From contig OW799237.1 of NCBI GenBank assembly GCA_941918925.1, forward strand, positions 111,198,515 through 111,262,514: a stretch of 64,000 nucleotides of DNA, given 5' to 3'. The notes below the pieces were generated by a model. The model was not told where the DNA came from, did no database searches, and saw only the letters and a list, made by a program, of their open reading frames with translations. Both the position numbers and the translations under genes were made by a program. This DNA is from Phyto melanocephala. Lineage: Eukaryota > Arthropoda > Insecta > Diptera > Rhinophoridae. This document shows positions 1 to 11,440 of the stretch, piece by piece; within the stretch, counting starts at the first letter, position 1; each line of letters starts with the position of its first letter.

Positions 1-434
1 TTATAGATGGATTTTGATTTTAAGAATTGTTGGCCCCTTAAGTGTTAACGTAGGTTAAAAAGTTAATGAACTTGTTGACGTTTGCGTGATTATACATAAA
101 AATACTAACACAATATTTTCATTTGGTGTAAAACGTCCATACGAGCTTAATGTTTTGAGTTTTATAGCTTATTTTGAAATTAGGTCTTTCATTTAATGCC
201 GTTGCTTAATACGCTTCTTTATGTAAAGTAAGTTTATCTATTGGTTTGTAATTTTAAAAATATTCTTGATCAAAATATATACGATAGTATTTTTACGATT
301 GGAGGTGTGGAAGTATAGATGTGTGAAAAAAGCTTTCATACTAATAGAGTGTGCTTGAGTATTTTTCCAGTATTCTGGTAATTTGCATTACTATGGATCT
401 ATTCATGATCACATTTACTCTTTTGAATAATGTT
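1..434. other. unassigned AT-rich noncoding DNA
   Basis: No convincing reading frame, repeat end or RNA gene is visible here. It lies upstream of a mariner-family relic. Confidence 0.5.
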
Positions 435-736
435 TATCCGAGAAAAGCCCGTAACTTACGTATAGAAAAAGCCATCGCCGCTGTAGACGAGAATGTGTGA
501 CAAAGAGCTCAAATATATTGCGACGATGTCGTTTGCAGCAATTTGGTGCCTTCTCATCTACTACTTGGGAAATCTTGAGAGGATACCTATATCCCCATAT
601 GTTCCAACTGGTGCAACAAATAAAGCCAGCAGACAATCAAATGCGTCCTGTGTTCGGTAAATGGGCGGAGGATCAACTGGAAGTTGAACCAGATTTTTAT
701 CGTCAAATCATCTTTGTCGTTGAGACTCATTTCTGA
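435..736 (+). pseudogene. mariner/Tc1-superfamily transposase fragment
   Basis: This is a middle piece of a DDE transposase of the mariner/Tc1 superfamily (nuclear cut-and-paste enzyme). An opening stretch reads AIAAVDENV near 470-498, then after a frame change a readable 79-codon stretch contains QLVQQIKPADNQM, WAEDQLEVEPDFYRQIIF and VVETHF. The last part corresponds to the block before and across the first catalytic Asp, which family members carry as FSDE; here it reads FVVE, so the catalytic residue appears lost. The second and third catalytic blocks are absent. It belongs to the same broad family as the minus-strand relic near 11.4-12.3 kb. It is a broken remnant; assignment rests on recognised family motifs, not on a search. 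Confidence 0.7.
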
Positions 737-1045
737 CAGAAAAGGTATGTAAACAAGAAGAATATTTTTTTAGATAGAAAACACAATCCTAATGCGATTC
801 TTGAGCCTTAATTATATCCCTAAAAATCGCGCTTTATTGCGGTTTATATGCTAGAGCCATCACTGGCCTAATTTTTTTTAAATCCTTAAAACTACAGGAA
901 AATTATTCGTGATTTTTTTTCTTTCCTCATACTAATGCAAGTCATGTTGTAAGTAAATGTCAACCTGCCTTAGAGCATATTTTTGTGGAGGTTTGTTAAA
1001 CTCCTGGTCTGTACTGATAAGCCAGTAACAATTTATGCTAAGAAA
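737..1045. other. unassigned noncoding DNA
   Basis: AT-rich sequence with no supported feature. Confidence 0.45.
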
Positions 1046-1330
1046 TTAGACACGATATACTCCAAAAAAGTACAAAAACGAGCCGACAGGATATCATACA
1101 TCAGACGCAGTCTTGGAAGAATACTTATGCACGAAATCAATTTTAAAATTTTAATACCATGACATTGAATGTTTTGTTAAAAAAAACTTATTGCAAAGAA
1201 CCCGCATCTCCAGCATCTACCACTCCACATAAATTACTCTCCGCCACGGCCCTGCTGTGCGGCCCTATGCTTCTTGCAGGAGTAAGAGGAATATATATAC
1301 GGGACTACTATGTAGTATAACTTCTTGATA
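1046..1330 (+). repeat. possible LINE 3' tail
   Basis: The segment ending near 1310 (GCCCTATGCTTCTTGCAGGA, then GTAAGAGGAATATATATA) resembles the 3' end of the clearer non-LTR fragment at 13,140-13,200 (CCTTATGCACCTTATAGGAG, then CCACGGGAAATAATATATA). No long frame is open. It may be a decayed 3' end of the same LINE family; the support is the shared terminal motif only. Confidence 0.3.
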
Positions 1331-1407
1331 GCGGCTAAGCATTTATGTTTGATAAATGTGTTTGACGTTTAAGAGTTCTAACATTAAACAAGTTACAATG
1401 GCTATCA

Positions 1408-1625
1408 GGGTGCCCCGGTAGAAGAGTCAATAGTGTGCTGGTCTGCTAGTTTGGGGGTTACGGTTTCGATTCCTGCCAGAGACTCTGGACTGGTCTGCTT
1501 CTATTTCTTTTCTAACTTCTCCTTATTTTATTCTCTTCTTCTCTTTATTTCTATATTAAGGCGTCACAATGGACCGTAATGGTCTCTGGGTGAGGATGTG
1601 AGGGTAACTATATATATTTATATAT
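1408..1625 (+). repeat. tRNA-derived SINE, subfamily 1
   Basis: The head reads like a tRNA gene: TGCTGGTCTGCTAGTTTGGG is followed by a B-box-like TTTCGATTCCTGCC and GAGACTCTGGA. The tail carries GCGTCACAATGGACCGTAAT and ends in GAGGGTAACT plus (TATATTTA) repeats. A second, inverted copy of the same arrangement lies at 57,580-57,776. RNA polymerase III transcription from the internal box is expected for this class but is not shown here. Confidence 0.65.
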
Positions 1626-3212
1626 TTATTCTGCCGAGGTGTTAAAAGGGAAACATAATGTGTTCTGCATTTTATTTCTCTTCTAATGGGCTTATAAGTA
1701 AGGCTTTATGTCCAAATTTCTTTAAATACTTTCACAAACATTCATGGTGGATGTTTCTTTACGGGATTACCATGTAATTATTGATGTTTCTTCCTCTTCT
1801 TTAGCATAAATGGCGTTCTGTCTAGTACTAACAAGATGTCTGTCGTGTATTCACTTGAACGACTATTTGTCTCATATCATCTGCCACCGTATGCATCACC
1901 ACTTGCACATTCTGATATTTTATTAAAATCACTGTTTGGCTGAAATTTTTATAGCCTGTGTGCTGACTTCTTTCGCATTCATTTTAACATAATTTTTCCC
2001 GCCTATACAGGAAAGGTGTAGAGGACAATAAAGACAATCACAGCTTTCACTTGGTTTCTATCCATTTACGTGTTATATAAGACTTATTTTAAGTGCCAAT
2101 AATATAAATACGCTTAAAGGAATTTTACAATAAATTATTTAAAAAAATCCATTCATTGATATTGTTAATATCAGTTAATATTTTCCGTTTTTTCCCTTCG
2201 TTTATTTTTTTATTCTTCAATATAGAATATATTTAACTAAAAAGTGTGTAAACAGTCCAGCATAGCTGAGTACAATGTTTAGGCTTGTTTTAATTAATTT
2301 TATATTTTGTTGTTAAATAGATTTGTTAAGGCTGCCAAATTTGTTAAAATTTTAATTTGAGCTCAGTCACTCACCGCTTAAGGCATTTACTTTAATATGG
2401 CAGTTGTTAGATTTGCTTAATTTTCTATACCAAAAAGTACAACAAAAATTCAAAAAACATTTTTGATCTAGATAAATGTAGTAATCTTGCTAAATCTATA
2501 AACATTTTGTTGCTTTTGTGTTAAATGTTTATTAAGTCAAATGTTTTGGCTGTTAGTGTGGCATTTGTATTAAATAGATTTTAGCATGTTTATTGTTGTT
2601 TCCAAAGCTATCGATTGTCTAATTAATGTTAAAATCTATTCCTTTTTGTCTGTATATTTAAATAACTTGATTTTTAATGCTGGCTGCTCTTAACATTTAT
2701 TGTTTTAAAATGAACGTTTGCGTATGTGTCAGTCAGATGAAATAAAAAAAAAATAAAATGAAACGAAACTTAATTTGTTAAAGTTGTTAAAATTTTTACA
2801 ACTATATTTAAACACACGCAGTTTTCAAAGAATTTGTTTAAATTTCACTAACATTTCTTAATTGGTTTGTGAAACAAGACGAGACGTGATTAATTAAAAA
2901 AAATTTTGAAAAGAATATCCAAAAATTAAAAGCTTAAAATTATTGTATGTCATTACATAAATTTATTTTAATAATTAAAAATTACAACAGTTTTTTACAC
3001 TGTTATAGCAAAACAATATGAAATTATAAAAGATTTAAGCAACAAACCTTTTTTCTCTCTTGGATTTGATTTAGTATTTGAAAGACTTAAGACAAGAACT
3101 TTATTTTAAGCAAATGCTAACAACTTTTAGTTTCGAATTAAAAGACTTAAAACACAAACTTGATAATTACTCCATATGCGAGAATAATCCTACTTATAAA
3201 ATACGAGGGAAA
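1626..3212. other. unassigned AT-rich noncoding DNA
   Basis: No gene or clear repeat boundary is seen. Short open frames in this stretch are what AT-rich random sequence gives. Confidence 0.5.
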
Positions 3213-3864
3213 CTATTTATATTTCGGGAACTGGCAACACTAATGGCAATAGCTAAAATCTGACATCATAAAAAAGTTTGACATTTTTTTTAGCACAAAC
3301 GTACTCACAACGTTTTAACGTGCAAGTGATCAATTTGACAAAAAAATAGAAAAATTCAAGAAAAGATTTTCATTGAATAATTTTTCACAATTTTTTACAT
3401 GGAGTATCTCAACAAGAATGAGATATGACGATAAAGCACCATCAAAAACCACAGTATATCGCTGGTATAGTGAATTCAATCGCGGTCGTAGTTACGTCGC
3501 CGACGAATTACGTGAAGGTCGTTCAAAATCGGTTGTTGTGCCACAAATCGTCGATGCAGTGTAATGCAAGATCGTCATGTGGTATATTGTGAGATAGAGG
3601 CATTCTTTCACATTAGTTCCATTTCAATACATTAGATTTTGCATGAACACTTCGTTGTAAAAAAATTTATTTTCGTTGGATAACCAATAATTTATCAATC
3701 GCTCAAAAAAAAAATCTCGCGTCAAGTGATTAAAGGAAATAATGACAAATGCTTTAAGGGAATGTAAAATTATATTGATCATCAAGGGTAATATTTCGAA
3801 AAACAATAAAGCCATTTTCATGTAGAAGTGTTAGTTATTTTTTGCTGTCCCGAAATATAAATAG
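3213..3864 (+). mobile_element. internally deleted mariner-like element with TIRs
   Basis: A 17 bp perfect terminal inverted repeat is visible: CTATTTATATTTCGGGA at the left end and TCCCGAAATATAAATAG at the right end. If the outer C-TA and TA-G are target sequence, the element is flanked by the TA duplication typical of mariners. Total length is about 650 bp, half of an autonomous mariner (~1.3 kb). The interior codes for the start of a mariner transposase and then decayed sequence that appears to rejoin near the extreme C-terminal end, so the catalytic core is missing. It cannot transpose by itself. Confidence 0.75.
3373..3825 (+). pseudogene. mariner transposase remnant (N-terminal part)
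   Basis: The open part (3373-3564) contains DKAPSKTTVYRWYSEFNRGR and VADELREGRSKSVVVP, the helix-turn-helix/linker region that binds the TIR in mariner transposases. After the stop near 3562 the frame continues in decayed form: QDRHVVYCEIEAFF, LHEHFVVKKF. The last readable motif is YFEKQ close to 3811, the usual C-terminus of this family. No catalytic Asp blocks are present. It is a deletion derivative rather than a gene with a function. Confidence 0.8.
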
Positions 3865-3884
3865 AAGCCCACGTATAATAAATA

Positions 3885-4260
3885 TGAAAATTTTTATGTT
3901 TGGATGTTTCAGAAAAGGCTTAATGGAACTAAATGAAATTTGGCACACAGTTACCCAACAACCTAGGAGAACGCATAGACTACCCTTTAACACAATAATT
4001 AAGCAAATTTGTGAAAATATGCATCAAATATATTTTTTTTTGTTTAGTCTGTTGTTTGTTCAAGGGTTTTGAGTGTCCAAAATCGGCAGGTAAAAAATCA
4101 AATCATCCAACGCCATCTATGGAAATATTTTGTCTTAAATATTGGCATTTTAAATCCTATTCTACTAATTGAAAAAATATGAATGTTTGTTTGCTTAAAA
4201 TGACTGACGAATTTAAATAAAATTTGCCGCAAAAATAGATGACAACCTGAATTCTTTCAT
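3885..4260 (+). repeat. weak dispersed repeat, two related segments
   Basis: Two stretches start AATATGAA.. and reach AAATTTGGC/AAATTTGCCG about 290 bp apart (3888-3960 and 4178-4245). They resemble a widespread insect repeat motif that ends in 'aaatttggcacacag'. Identity between the two is low, so this is tentative. Confidence 0.25.
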
Positions 4261-6220
4261 ACAGAGCTAAAACTGTATGAACCGATAATTACGCAGATGA
4301 AGTCCGGCTACAGGCTCCTGTTACATAAATTTATATTCCTGCTTGTAATAAATTAATTTGTTTTTATTTAAATAAATAAAAAAAGACATGTATCATTATC
4401 GATATGGTGATTTTAATACTGCTGTTTTTGTTATTGCTTTTACGCGATAAAAAAGCGATTGTCATGCAAATAAAAAAATTAAATTTTATGTTGAGCTTTT
4501 GAAAAAAAAATTATCAATTCGTATATATTCAAGCGTTATTTTTTTTAAACATATGACAAATGATTTCTTTTAATAAAAAACCAAAACAGTTTTAAAACTT
4601 TTTGTTTAAAGACATAAAGTTTGAATATAAAATTATTTTATATTTCAAATTTAATCTTTGATCATGCGCCCTCAATAGATATAAAAAGCGAACAAATTAT
4701 TAAGAACAAAATAACATTCCTTTGAGCAGATTATAAAAACTAAGTTTTGATTGACAAATTTTATTAAGTATGTAATAAAATGTTTATCAACATGATCGTA
4801 TTGTACAAAAGAAAAAAAAATATTAACACCAAAATGATAATTTTTTTTTATTTTATTTTATTTTATTTAATTTTTATTTTATCTATTTAAATAAAAGACA
4901 AATGTCACATCACTTAAGAACGGCAGAACGTTATCTCTTTTGTGTTAATTTTTTCATAACCATACTTTGGTTTTTATGGAACAAAAAATTGACCACGCCC
5001 ACTATAATTTATCTAAAATCAGAGAACGGCAGGAGCGATTTTTGAACTTTTTTTTTATATATTTTATGAAAATCAAAAATGATTCTTACGTTAATTTTTC
5101 CGTAAAATTTAAAGTTAATATACCACACACCACACATAAAAGATCAAGAGTTCTTGCTCTTAATCCAGAGTACTGTAATTCTTTAAGTCCTTAAGTTTCG
5201 TGCCGGATATTAAAATAACAACTTGTACACTTCAGCCTTAAAGTAGCCGAAAAAAATTCAATGAGCGTGGTACTTACAATGTAAGGAAAATAAATTATAT
5301 GAGTTTTTTTAAAAAATAATTACATCTATAATCTTAAAACTCTATATATTTAACTTTTATATGATTTCTCTTATTTCTACCAAAAATCGTTTCAATTGGA
5401 GCAGCAAAAGTGATGACCTCCCAACAGAAAACACTTAATTTATTTCAAGAACAGTTAGTTTTAGAGTTTTCAATCCTGGTATGAAATAATTTAATAAATA
5501 CATCTATAACAATTTTTTACAGGAGTCAGATAGTATACAAAGGACATATATCTAATGACATATCTGTAGAATTTTAATTGTTTTTAGCTTAATACTATGT
5601 TCACACACGCGCCTTAATTGTCAATTTATAATATTTTCGCAATTAAAGGCCTTTATTGAGCTCAATTTACCATAATAAAAATTACTTATGAATTGAGCAA
5701 TATATACTTAATTGTTTCACTTATTGTCCAAAACTCGAAATACAACTCTTGAGAAGTATGTTCAGTGAGAAGAAAATTCTATAGGTGGCATTTCTAATGT
5801 CAAACCATTAAATATACAAAAAAAAGTAAGAAAATGAAAAATGGTTGATGGAAATTTTAATAAAATGTTTAATTAAATTCAAAAACATACACACAATATA
5901 AATATAATTGTAAATATATAAAAGGAAAAGAACTGAAGAGAAGACATTATATGATTTGGTATAAATACATCGTATCTTTACAGCTATGCAATGCTAATAG
6001 AGTAAGATAAATTGAGTATTTGTGAACACTTATTTTAATTGCTTAATCAACACTAAATTGAAACAATTAAAAATATCTGTCTGAACAGGGTGTTTGTAAT
6101 TATTGTTAATAATTAATATATGGATTAAAACATTAACTTAACCAGTTATGCAATCAATTGAATCGGTTCTAAATAAAAAGGAACAACAAATTAAAAAAAC
6201 AGTTCTAATAACAATTTTAT
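4261..6220. other. unassigned AT-rich noncoding DNA
   Basis: A/T homopolymer runs and (TTTTA)n near 4840-4890 dominate. No gene, RNA or mobile element end could be supported. Confidence 0.5.
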
Positions 6221-6764
6221 CGTCGGCTTAATATGCAAACCTGCTAAATCCACTTTTTACGTAAATTGAGATTTTGTTGTCGTGTGGTAGAGAAAGTTAT
6301 GCCTCGTCGTTTTTCTTCACTTTAAGTCCTGAAGTGTGTAAAAAGGTTTGATAAGAAAAACTACTAAGTCCTTTAACAGAAATAATGTTGTAAGAAAAAC
6401 TGCCAGTATATTATTAGTTAAGTATATTTACTAACTCCAATTTGTTTGTTTGTTGTTTTATTCCGCCTTATTGTCATTAGCGTTTTCGTGTCATTTTTGT
6501 GTTGAAAACGACAGAAATACGACAAGGTCTCATTCATTTTACATTGTCGTAAATATTACACGGTACCAAAAAATACGACAACGCCAATGACAATAAGGCT
6601 TATTATTTTTGTTGATTGTAGTCATACATGAAGAATACCATAAAATAAACCAACTTTATTTTTGATTTTTCTCTCAAGCTGCAAATATGAAATATAAGAA
6701 GTTTTTTGTCTCTCTTCTAAAATTTGCTAAAAGGAAGTTAGCAGGTTTGCATATTAAGTCGTCG
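6221..6764. mobile_element. 544 bp MITE with 27 bp TIRs
   Basis: The left end starts CGTCGGCTTAATATGCAAAC and the right end is its reverse complement over 27 bp with two mismatches (6221-6247 against 6738-6764). No transposase-like frame lies inside, so it is non-autonomous. A second inverted repeat sits within it: GCCTTATTGTCATTAGCGT at 6465-6483 pairs with 6580-6598. This suggests a nested foldback insertion. I could not define a target duplication, so the superfamily is unknown. Confidence 0.7.
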
Positions 6765-6804
6765 ATTATCTTTTTTATATTTATATTTATTTATTATTTA
6801 TTTA

Positions 6805-7453
6805 TAATGAATAAAAATGCATTCTGCTCAATTTTCTAGTCACGAAACTGTATAGTCATGACAGCTCAATATGTGTGCAAAGTTTCAGAAAAATCGGTCT
6901 AGTGCAAGAAGCTAAAAAAAATAATTTTTTTTATGGGCGTGGCACTGACCACTTTTCTAATCATGAAGCTGTATAGTCATGACAGCTCAATATGTGGGCA
7001 AAGTTTGAGAAAAATCGGTCCAGTGCAGTACCTCAAAATTATAACTTTTTCATGGGCGTGGCCACGCCCACTTTTCTAATCACGAAATTATATAGTCATG
7101 ACAGCTCAATATGTGTGTGCAAAGTTTCAGAAAAATTGTTGAAGTTCAAGTAGCTGAAAATTATAACTTTTTTTATGGGCGTGGCCCTGCCCACTTTTCT
7201 AATCACGAGATTGTATAATCATAAGAGTTTAATATGTGTGCAAAGTTTCAGAAAAATCGGTCCGGTGCAAGAAGCTAAAAAAAATAATTTTTTTTTATGG
7301 GCGTAGCCCCGCCCACTTTTTACAATCCATAAACCATAAACACTCCCTGTAATGTGTACAAAAACTTGCGAAAGCTTTACGGTTTTGGAGTCTATAGCTA
7401 ACACACACACACACACAGACAGACAGAGTTTAAATTTTTTATATGTAAATAGA
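6805..7453 (-). mobile_element. Helitron (non-autonomous), 3' end truncated
   Basis: Read on the minus strand, the element starts with TC (after an A) at 7453: TCTATTTACATATAAAA, followed by CTCTGTCTGTCTGTGTG. This matches the start of the better preserved copy at 54,091-54,954. The body is a ~120 bp tandem array. Homology fades near 6805 at AATGAATAAAAATGCATTCT, which in the 54 kb copy lies just inside the 3' hairpin, so the 3' hairpin and CTRR terminus are missing. No protein is encoded. Confidence 0.65.
6832..7320 (-). repeat. ~120 bp tandem repeat, four units, inside Helitron
   Basis: Four units begin near 6832, 6949, 7069 and 7191 with CTTTTCTAATCACGAAATT or variants. Each contains AGTCATGACAGCTCAATATG, AAAGTTTCAGAAAAATCGGT and a terminal ATGGGCGTGGCC-type box. 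The same unit is present five times in the Helitron at 54.2-54.8 kb. Confidence 0.8.
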
Positions 7454-9653
7454 TTTTAGACAAAAGTCTTATTTGCCAAAGAGCGGTTAGTGTAAAATTT
7501 TGTTATTGCGACAATCCTAAAAAGTTAATGTTCAGCGCTTTTGTTGTGATAGGCTTGTTGGTATTTTTTCTGAATAGTATTCCTTAACTTGCAACAATAA
7601 AAATTGTCCCGACAAAGTGTCTGCATTTGTTTAGTAATCCTTTGCTTGGCAATGAGCTTCACAAAGCATTAAAAAGCAGTGTTTCATCGACATATTTGAA
7701 GTTTGGCCAAACTAGATATATAGCGGCTATCTCAATTACATAAACTTTTAGAATATTTTCTAACAGGTTATTGATCTGATCAATACATGATTTGTAAGAC
7801 CGAACACCTGACTATTCTCTGCCATGATGGAATTAGAAAACGTCGTAAAATATAATTTTTCATTAATGAAATTCTTTTTAAAAAAAAAGTATATTTTAAT
7901 GATGATGGCATTTTAATCATAATTTCAAGCTGATTCTTCTTTGTAACCTCAACAGAACGAGTTGAAATTTAGAATTAATTATTGATTTTTAAAAATTTAA
8001 AATATAATAATGCTATTGATGCTGCAGACATTAAAAGGTGTGACCACTACAATGTCGGATTATTTAATGAGTATTTATAATTTTTTATTGTTACAAAAAA
8101 CTAAGATTAGACTAAGGAAATTTCTCTTTAATTTATTATATCGTTGGAGTTGTTGGTGTTAATAAAGCTAATGTTATTTTAATCGAAGCTGAAAATTATA
8201 AAGAAACATGTAACACAATACAATTAAATACAAAACAAAAACAATCAAAAAACTAAAATATAAATAAAAAAATGGTGAACGTGAATGATAATGAAGATTT
8301 TCTTTTATGTATTTAACAAATTTATGTTCAAATCGATTTTACCTTATGTATTATGTTTTCGTTAATGATCCATATAGTTTTCTATGGGCTAGTGAAAATA
8401 AAGTAACAAACATTGTACGATTTAAATGAATTCTTAAAAACAAACTCCATATTGGTTTTGTTGGCTCATTTGAAGCTAAGACTGGAATTTATATTTTCTT
8501 GACTTCTACTAATGTCTTTAATGTCTATACGCTTGTGCATGCATGTATGTGTTAAGGTATAAATTAAGGTCTTTTTTTATCTAGTTGGTTTTTTTTTCAA
8601 AATTAAATTGTTGTTGTTTTTGTTGCTGATGTTATATTTTGGGTTTGGTGCTAGAGTGATAAATTGTTTTAATTTGTTTTAGATGTTGGTGTTATGCAGT
8701 AATTCTTTTTTCGAAAAAATATCTCTACCTTTTATGTCTCTTCTGTTTGTTGTTACTGCTAATGTTGTTAATAATCTTCTCCATTTTTTATGACCGTAAA
8801 TTACTTTTTTTTATTATTAGTTGGTTGGTTGTATTTTTTTTTTTTTTTTTTTTTTTGAATCATCTTCCATCTTAAAATTTCTGGCCTTAATGTGATTTTA
8901 TGGGAGTATTTCTAATCTACAATATAGTTCATACCCATAATAAGCGGTGTGTATGTGTATGTGGGGTATAAAATGCTGCTTTGATCTTCTTTTCATTTCT
9001 GATCTTAAATTTCATGTTCTGTGAAAATAAAGCAGACAATAACAAATCTTCTCTCGACCCAACGGAAATTATAAAATGTAATAGTTTTAATAAGAAATAA
9101 TTTGAAATAAAACTTAATGTGCAACCATTTCAAAGTTAATTGGATCTTATTACAAACGATGGTAGATAGTTACTTATTAAAACTGCCCGCAATTACTCTG
9201 TACCCAGTCAAACTTAATTCTTAAGAAATGTCACCATTTCTTGACAGTCCTCTGAATGATGTTGATTTTGGATGTGGGGTTAATAACTTCAATATTGTTT
9301 TTTTATTTTTTTATTTAAGATTAAGGTTGAGAAAGTATATACCGTTATTTTGATTATTAATTTCGGCTATAAAAAAATTAAATTACACAACCTAAATTCT
9401 TTGTTCAAAGTTGGAAGATCTAAGAAGTTATTTTTTATTAAAATCATTGCTAAGTTTAAGTTACGCTGACTTGCAGATAATCTAACAATCTTTTAAACAC
9501 CAAATATATTGTATATTGTTGAGGTGTAGAATATACTCAAGGAAGATTTATTAGAGTATTTGGCAGCTTGTTGCATAAAACCTTAGGATTAGGAGAGAAA
9601 AAAAAATTAAAAAAAAAAAATTACAATTTTAGTAAGAAATTTTTGTTTTTTAT
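7454..9653. other. unassigned AT-rich noncoding DNA
   Basis: No gene is recognised. A T-homopolymer tract lies at about 8830-8856. The frames are short and of low complexity. Confidence 0.5.
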
Positions 9654-9785
9654 TTAAAATTTTATATTCGCAGGAGAAATTTCTTTTATTTTATTTTTCT
9701 TTTCTTTTCTATCTTCAGCAATAGACATTTCCATTATCTCATTAACCAAAAACATAGCTTGACGTTTAGTTTCTCGATCAGCTGG
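9654..9785 (-). CDS. candidate terminal coding exon, function unknown
   Basis: Minus-strand reading gives 43 codons and a stop (TAA at 9654-9656), including ADRETKRQAMFLVNEIMEM, SIAEDRKEKKNK and a C-terminal SPANIKF. Composition is far more protein-like than the surrounding AT-rich DNA. The frame is closed just upstream by an in-frame TAA. A pyrimidine-rich tract (TTCTTTCTCTTCC) followed by an AG at 9786-9787 could serve as a 3' splice site, which is why this start is given. AATAAA occurs shortly after the stop. It could be the last exon of a host gene running leftwards, or the end of an unrecognised transposon gene. I do not recognise the family. Confidence 0.35.
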   Translation of the reverse strand, partial: PADRETKRQAMFLVNEIMEMSIAEDRKEKKNKIKEISPANIKF

Positions 9786-10430
9786 CTTGACACCATTGTT
9801 TTACACAGGAAGAGAAAGAAATCAGATAGAGGTCGCTAGATAGTGGTGTATATAAGAAATCGGAATATATATTTTGCATATCGCTTATTTAATACAATAT
9901 TTGCTGGTTAGCTTCTGATCACAGGTGAATGTTGGAGATTTTTGAGTGCAAATGCACACTTAGAATCTTTCGAATCTTTTTGTCAAAATTAAATATGTTT
10001 TAGATAAAGAGAAATATTTTATATTTCATTCATAGTCATAAAATGATAATTGCATTTAGGTAAACAGAATACTGATAACATGCAACCTTTATATGTTTTA
10101 ACCGCAATCAACCAATTTAATCATAATAGATTATGATTACCACAACAATATTTTTGCTTTGTGTGCAAATGGTGACTTTTGGTCCACCTTGTATACAAAA
10201 TATTGATTATACAAATAAATTGTATTATAATGTACGTATAGTTTTAAGTTTTTAACATCTGTTGGTAGCTTCTAATTTATTTAAGAGGACTAGACACACA
10301 TTAAGCATACTCAGCAAGTATTATGTGGACTTTGTAACAACAGTTTTAATTTTTTTAATTTCTCGGGGTAACATTTGCAAATACATTTTTACAAACAAAA
10401 AAATTTTATAAAAGGGTTTATGAGTATTTT
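9786..10430. other. unassigned noncoding DNA
   Basis: If the candidate exon to the left is real, this would be intron. Nothing else is seen. Confidence 0.4.
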
Positions 10431-10433
10431 GAT

Positions 10434-10600
10434 CATGGCTAGTCCGCTTAAACCAGGTGCCCGGTGGACTAGCAAAAGCTGTACTACTCCGGCAGTCTGG
10501 GGAATGCCTGTTCGATTCTCGCTCGAGACTCTGGTCTGTTTCAACGGGCAAATGGTCTTCGTTACTCAGCTCGGTTAATTAAATTAGAACATAATAATTT
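10434..10600 (+). repeat. tRNA-derived SINE, subfamily 2
   Basis: The head contains a consensus B box, GTTCGATTC, followed by CGAGACTCTGGTCTGTTTCA and ACGGGCAAATGGTC; the tail is TTAATTAAATTAG-like. Copies with the same tail are at 12,465 and 13,325. Short open frames on both strands here are by-products of the SINE. Confidence 0.65.
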
Positions 10601-11440
10601 ATAATAATAAAAATTAAATAGTTCACTTAAAACTGAGGAATTAATTTGAATAGTTATTTTGCATAACAACACATACGACTAAGTCATCGCGGTGATCGTG
10701 ACATGAAACACTTGTGTACCGTATTCACAGCAAATGTAATAAAAAAAATTTAATATTTGTATTCAATACGAAACGACATATTCAAATAAATTGAAATTAT
10801 CTTCTCCAATTAATTTGGATATTAGTTTAGTTTAATTAAAAAGTAATAGGAAATTAAACAAATTTTGTCGCAACTCAAAAATTTAAGCAAAACGACTCCA
10901 ATATTTTAATACTTATTTCATGTCACATTTAATCTGTTTAAGTTTTATTTTTAGACATCATCATACAACAATAAATAATATGTAGTGTGAATGTATATGT
11001 ACATTTATGTATATTTTATATTGTTTTATTTAATAATATTAATTTATTTAATTTTTTTTTTTTTTTTTGTTAAAGAAACCGCTAACAAGATGTAAAGTTG
11101 TATGTGAAAATAAATAAAATTATAAAATCATACATAAATTATTTGTTATTCATAAACATAATTTATGCTTTAAACAAGGTAATAACTAGTAAATGATTTA
11201 ACTGGTATGATGTTTACACATAGCATTGTTAATTTAAGAGCTATAAAAATTTCAATAAAAAAGATTTCGATATTTAAAAAATAAAGACACATTGTTGTAA
11301 AATATTTAATTTTAGTTTTTTTATCTTCTTCTTTTATGTGTGGAATGTTGGTATTCCAACAAAATGAACTTATCACCGTTAAATGCAATTTAATAACTTT
11401 TTGTAATAGAACATGCAGAACATGGAGCACGGTGAACTTG
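10601..11440. other. unassigned AT-rich noncoding DNA
   Basis: No supported feature; T-rich tract near 11,050. Confidence 0.45.

Noticed and set aside
7400..7430. CRISPR-like regular repeat
   Set aside because: The repeats here are CA/CAGA microsatellites and long tandem units of a Helitron in eukaryotic DNA; there is no spacer structure or cas gene.
10434..10575. functional tRNA gene
   Set aside because: A B box is present but no cloverleaf can be completed, and the downstream SINE tail recurs in other copies.
11170..11430. 86-codon minus-strand frame
   Set aside because: Hydrophobic and low in complexity, with no motif; most likely chance.
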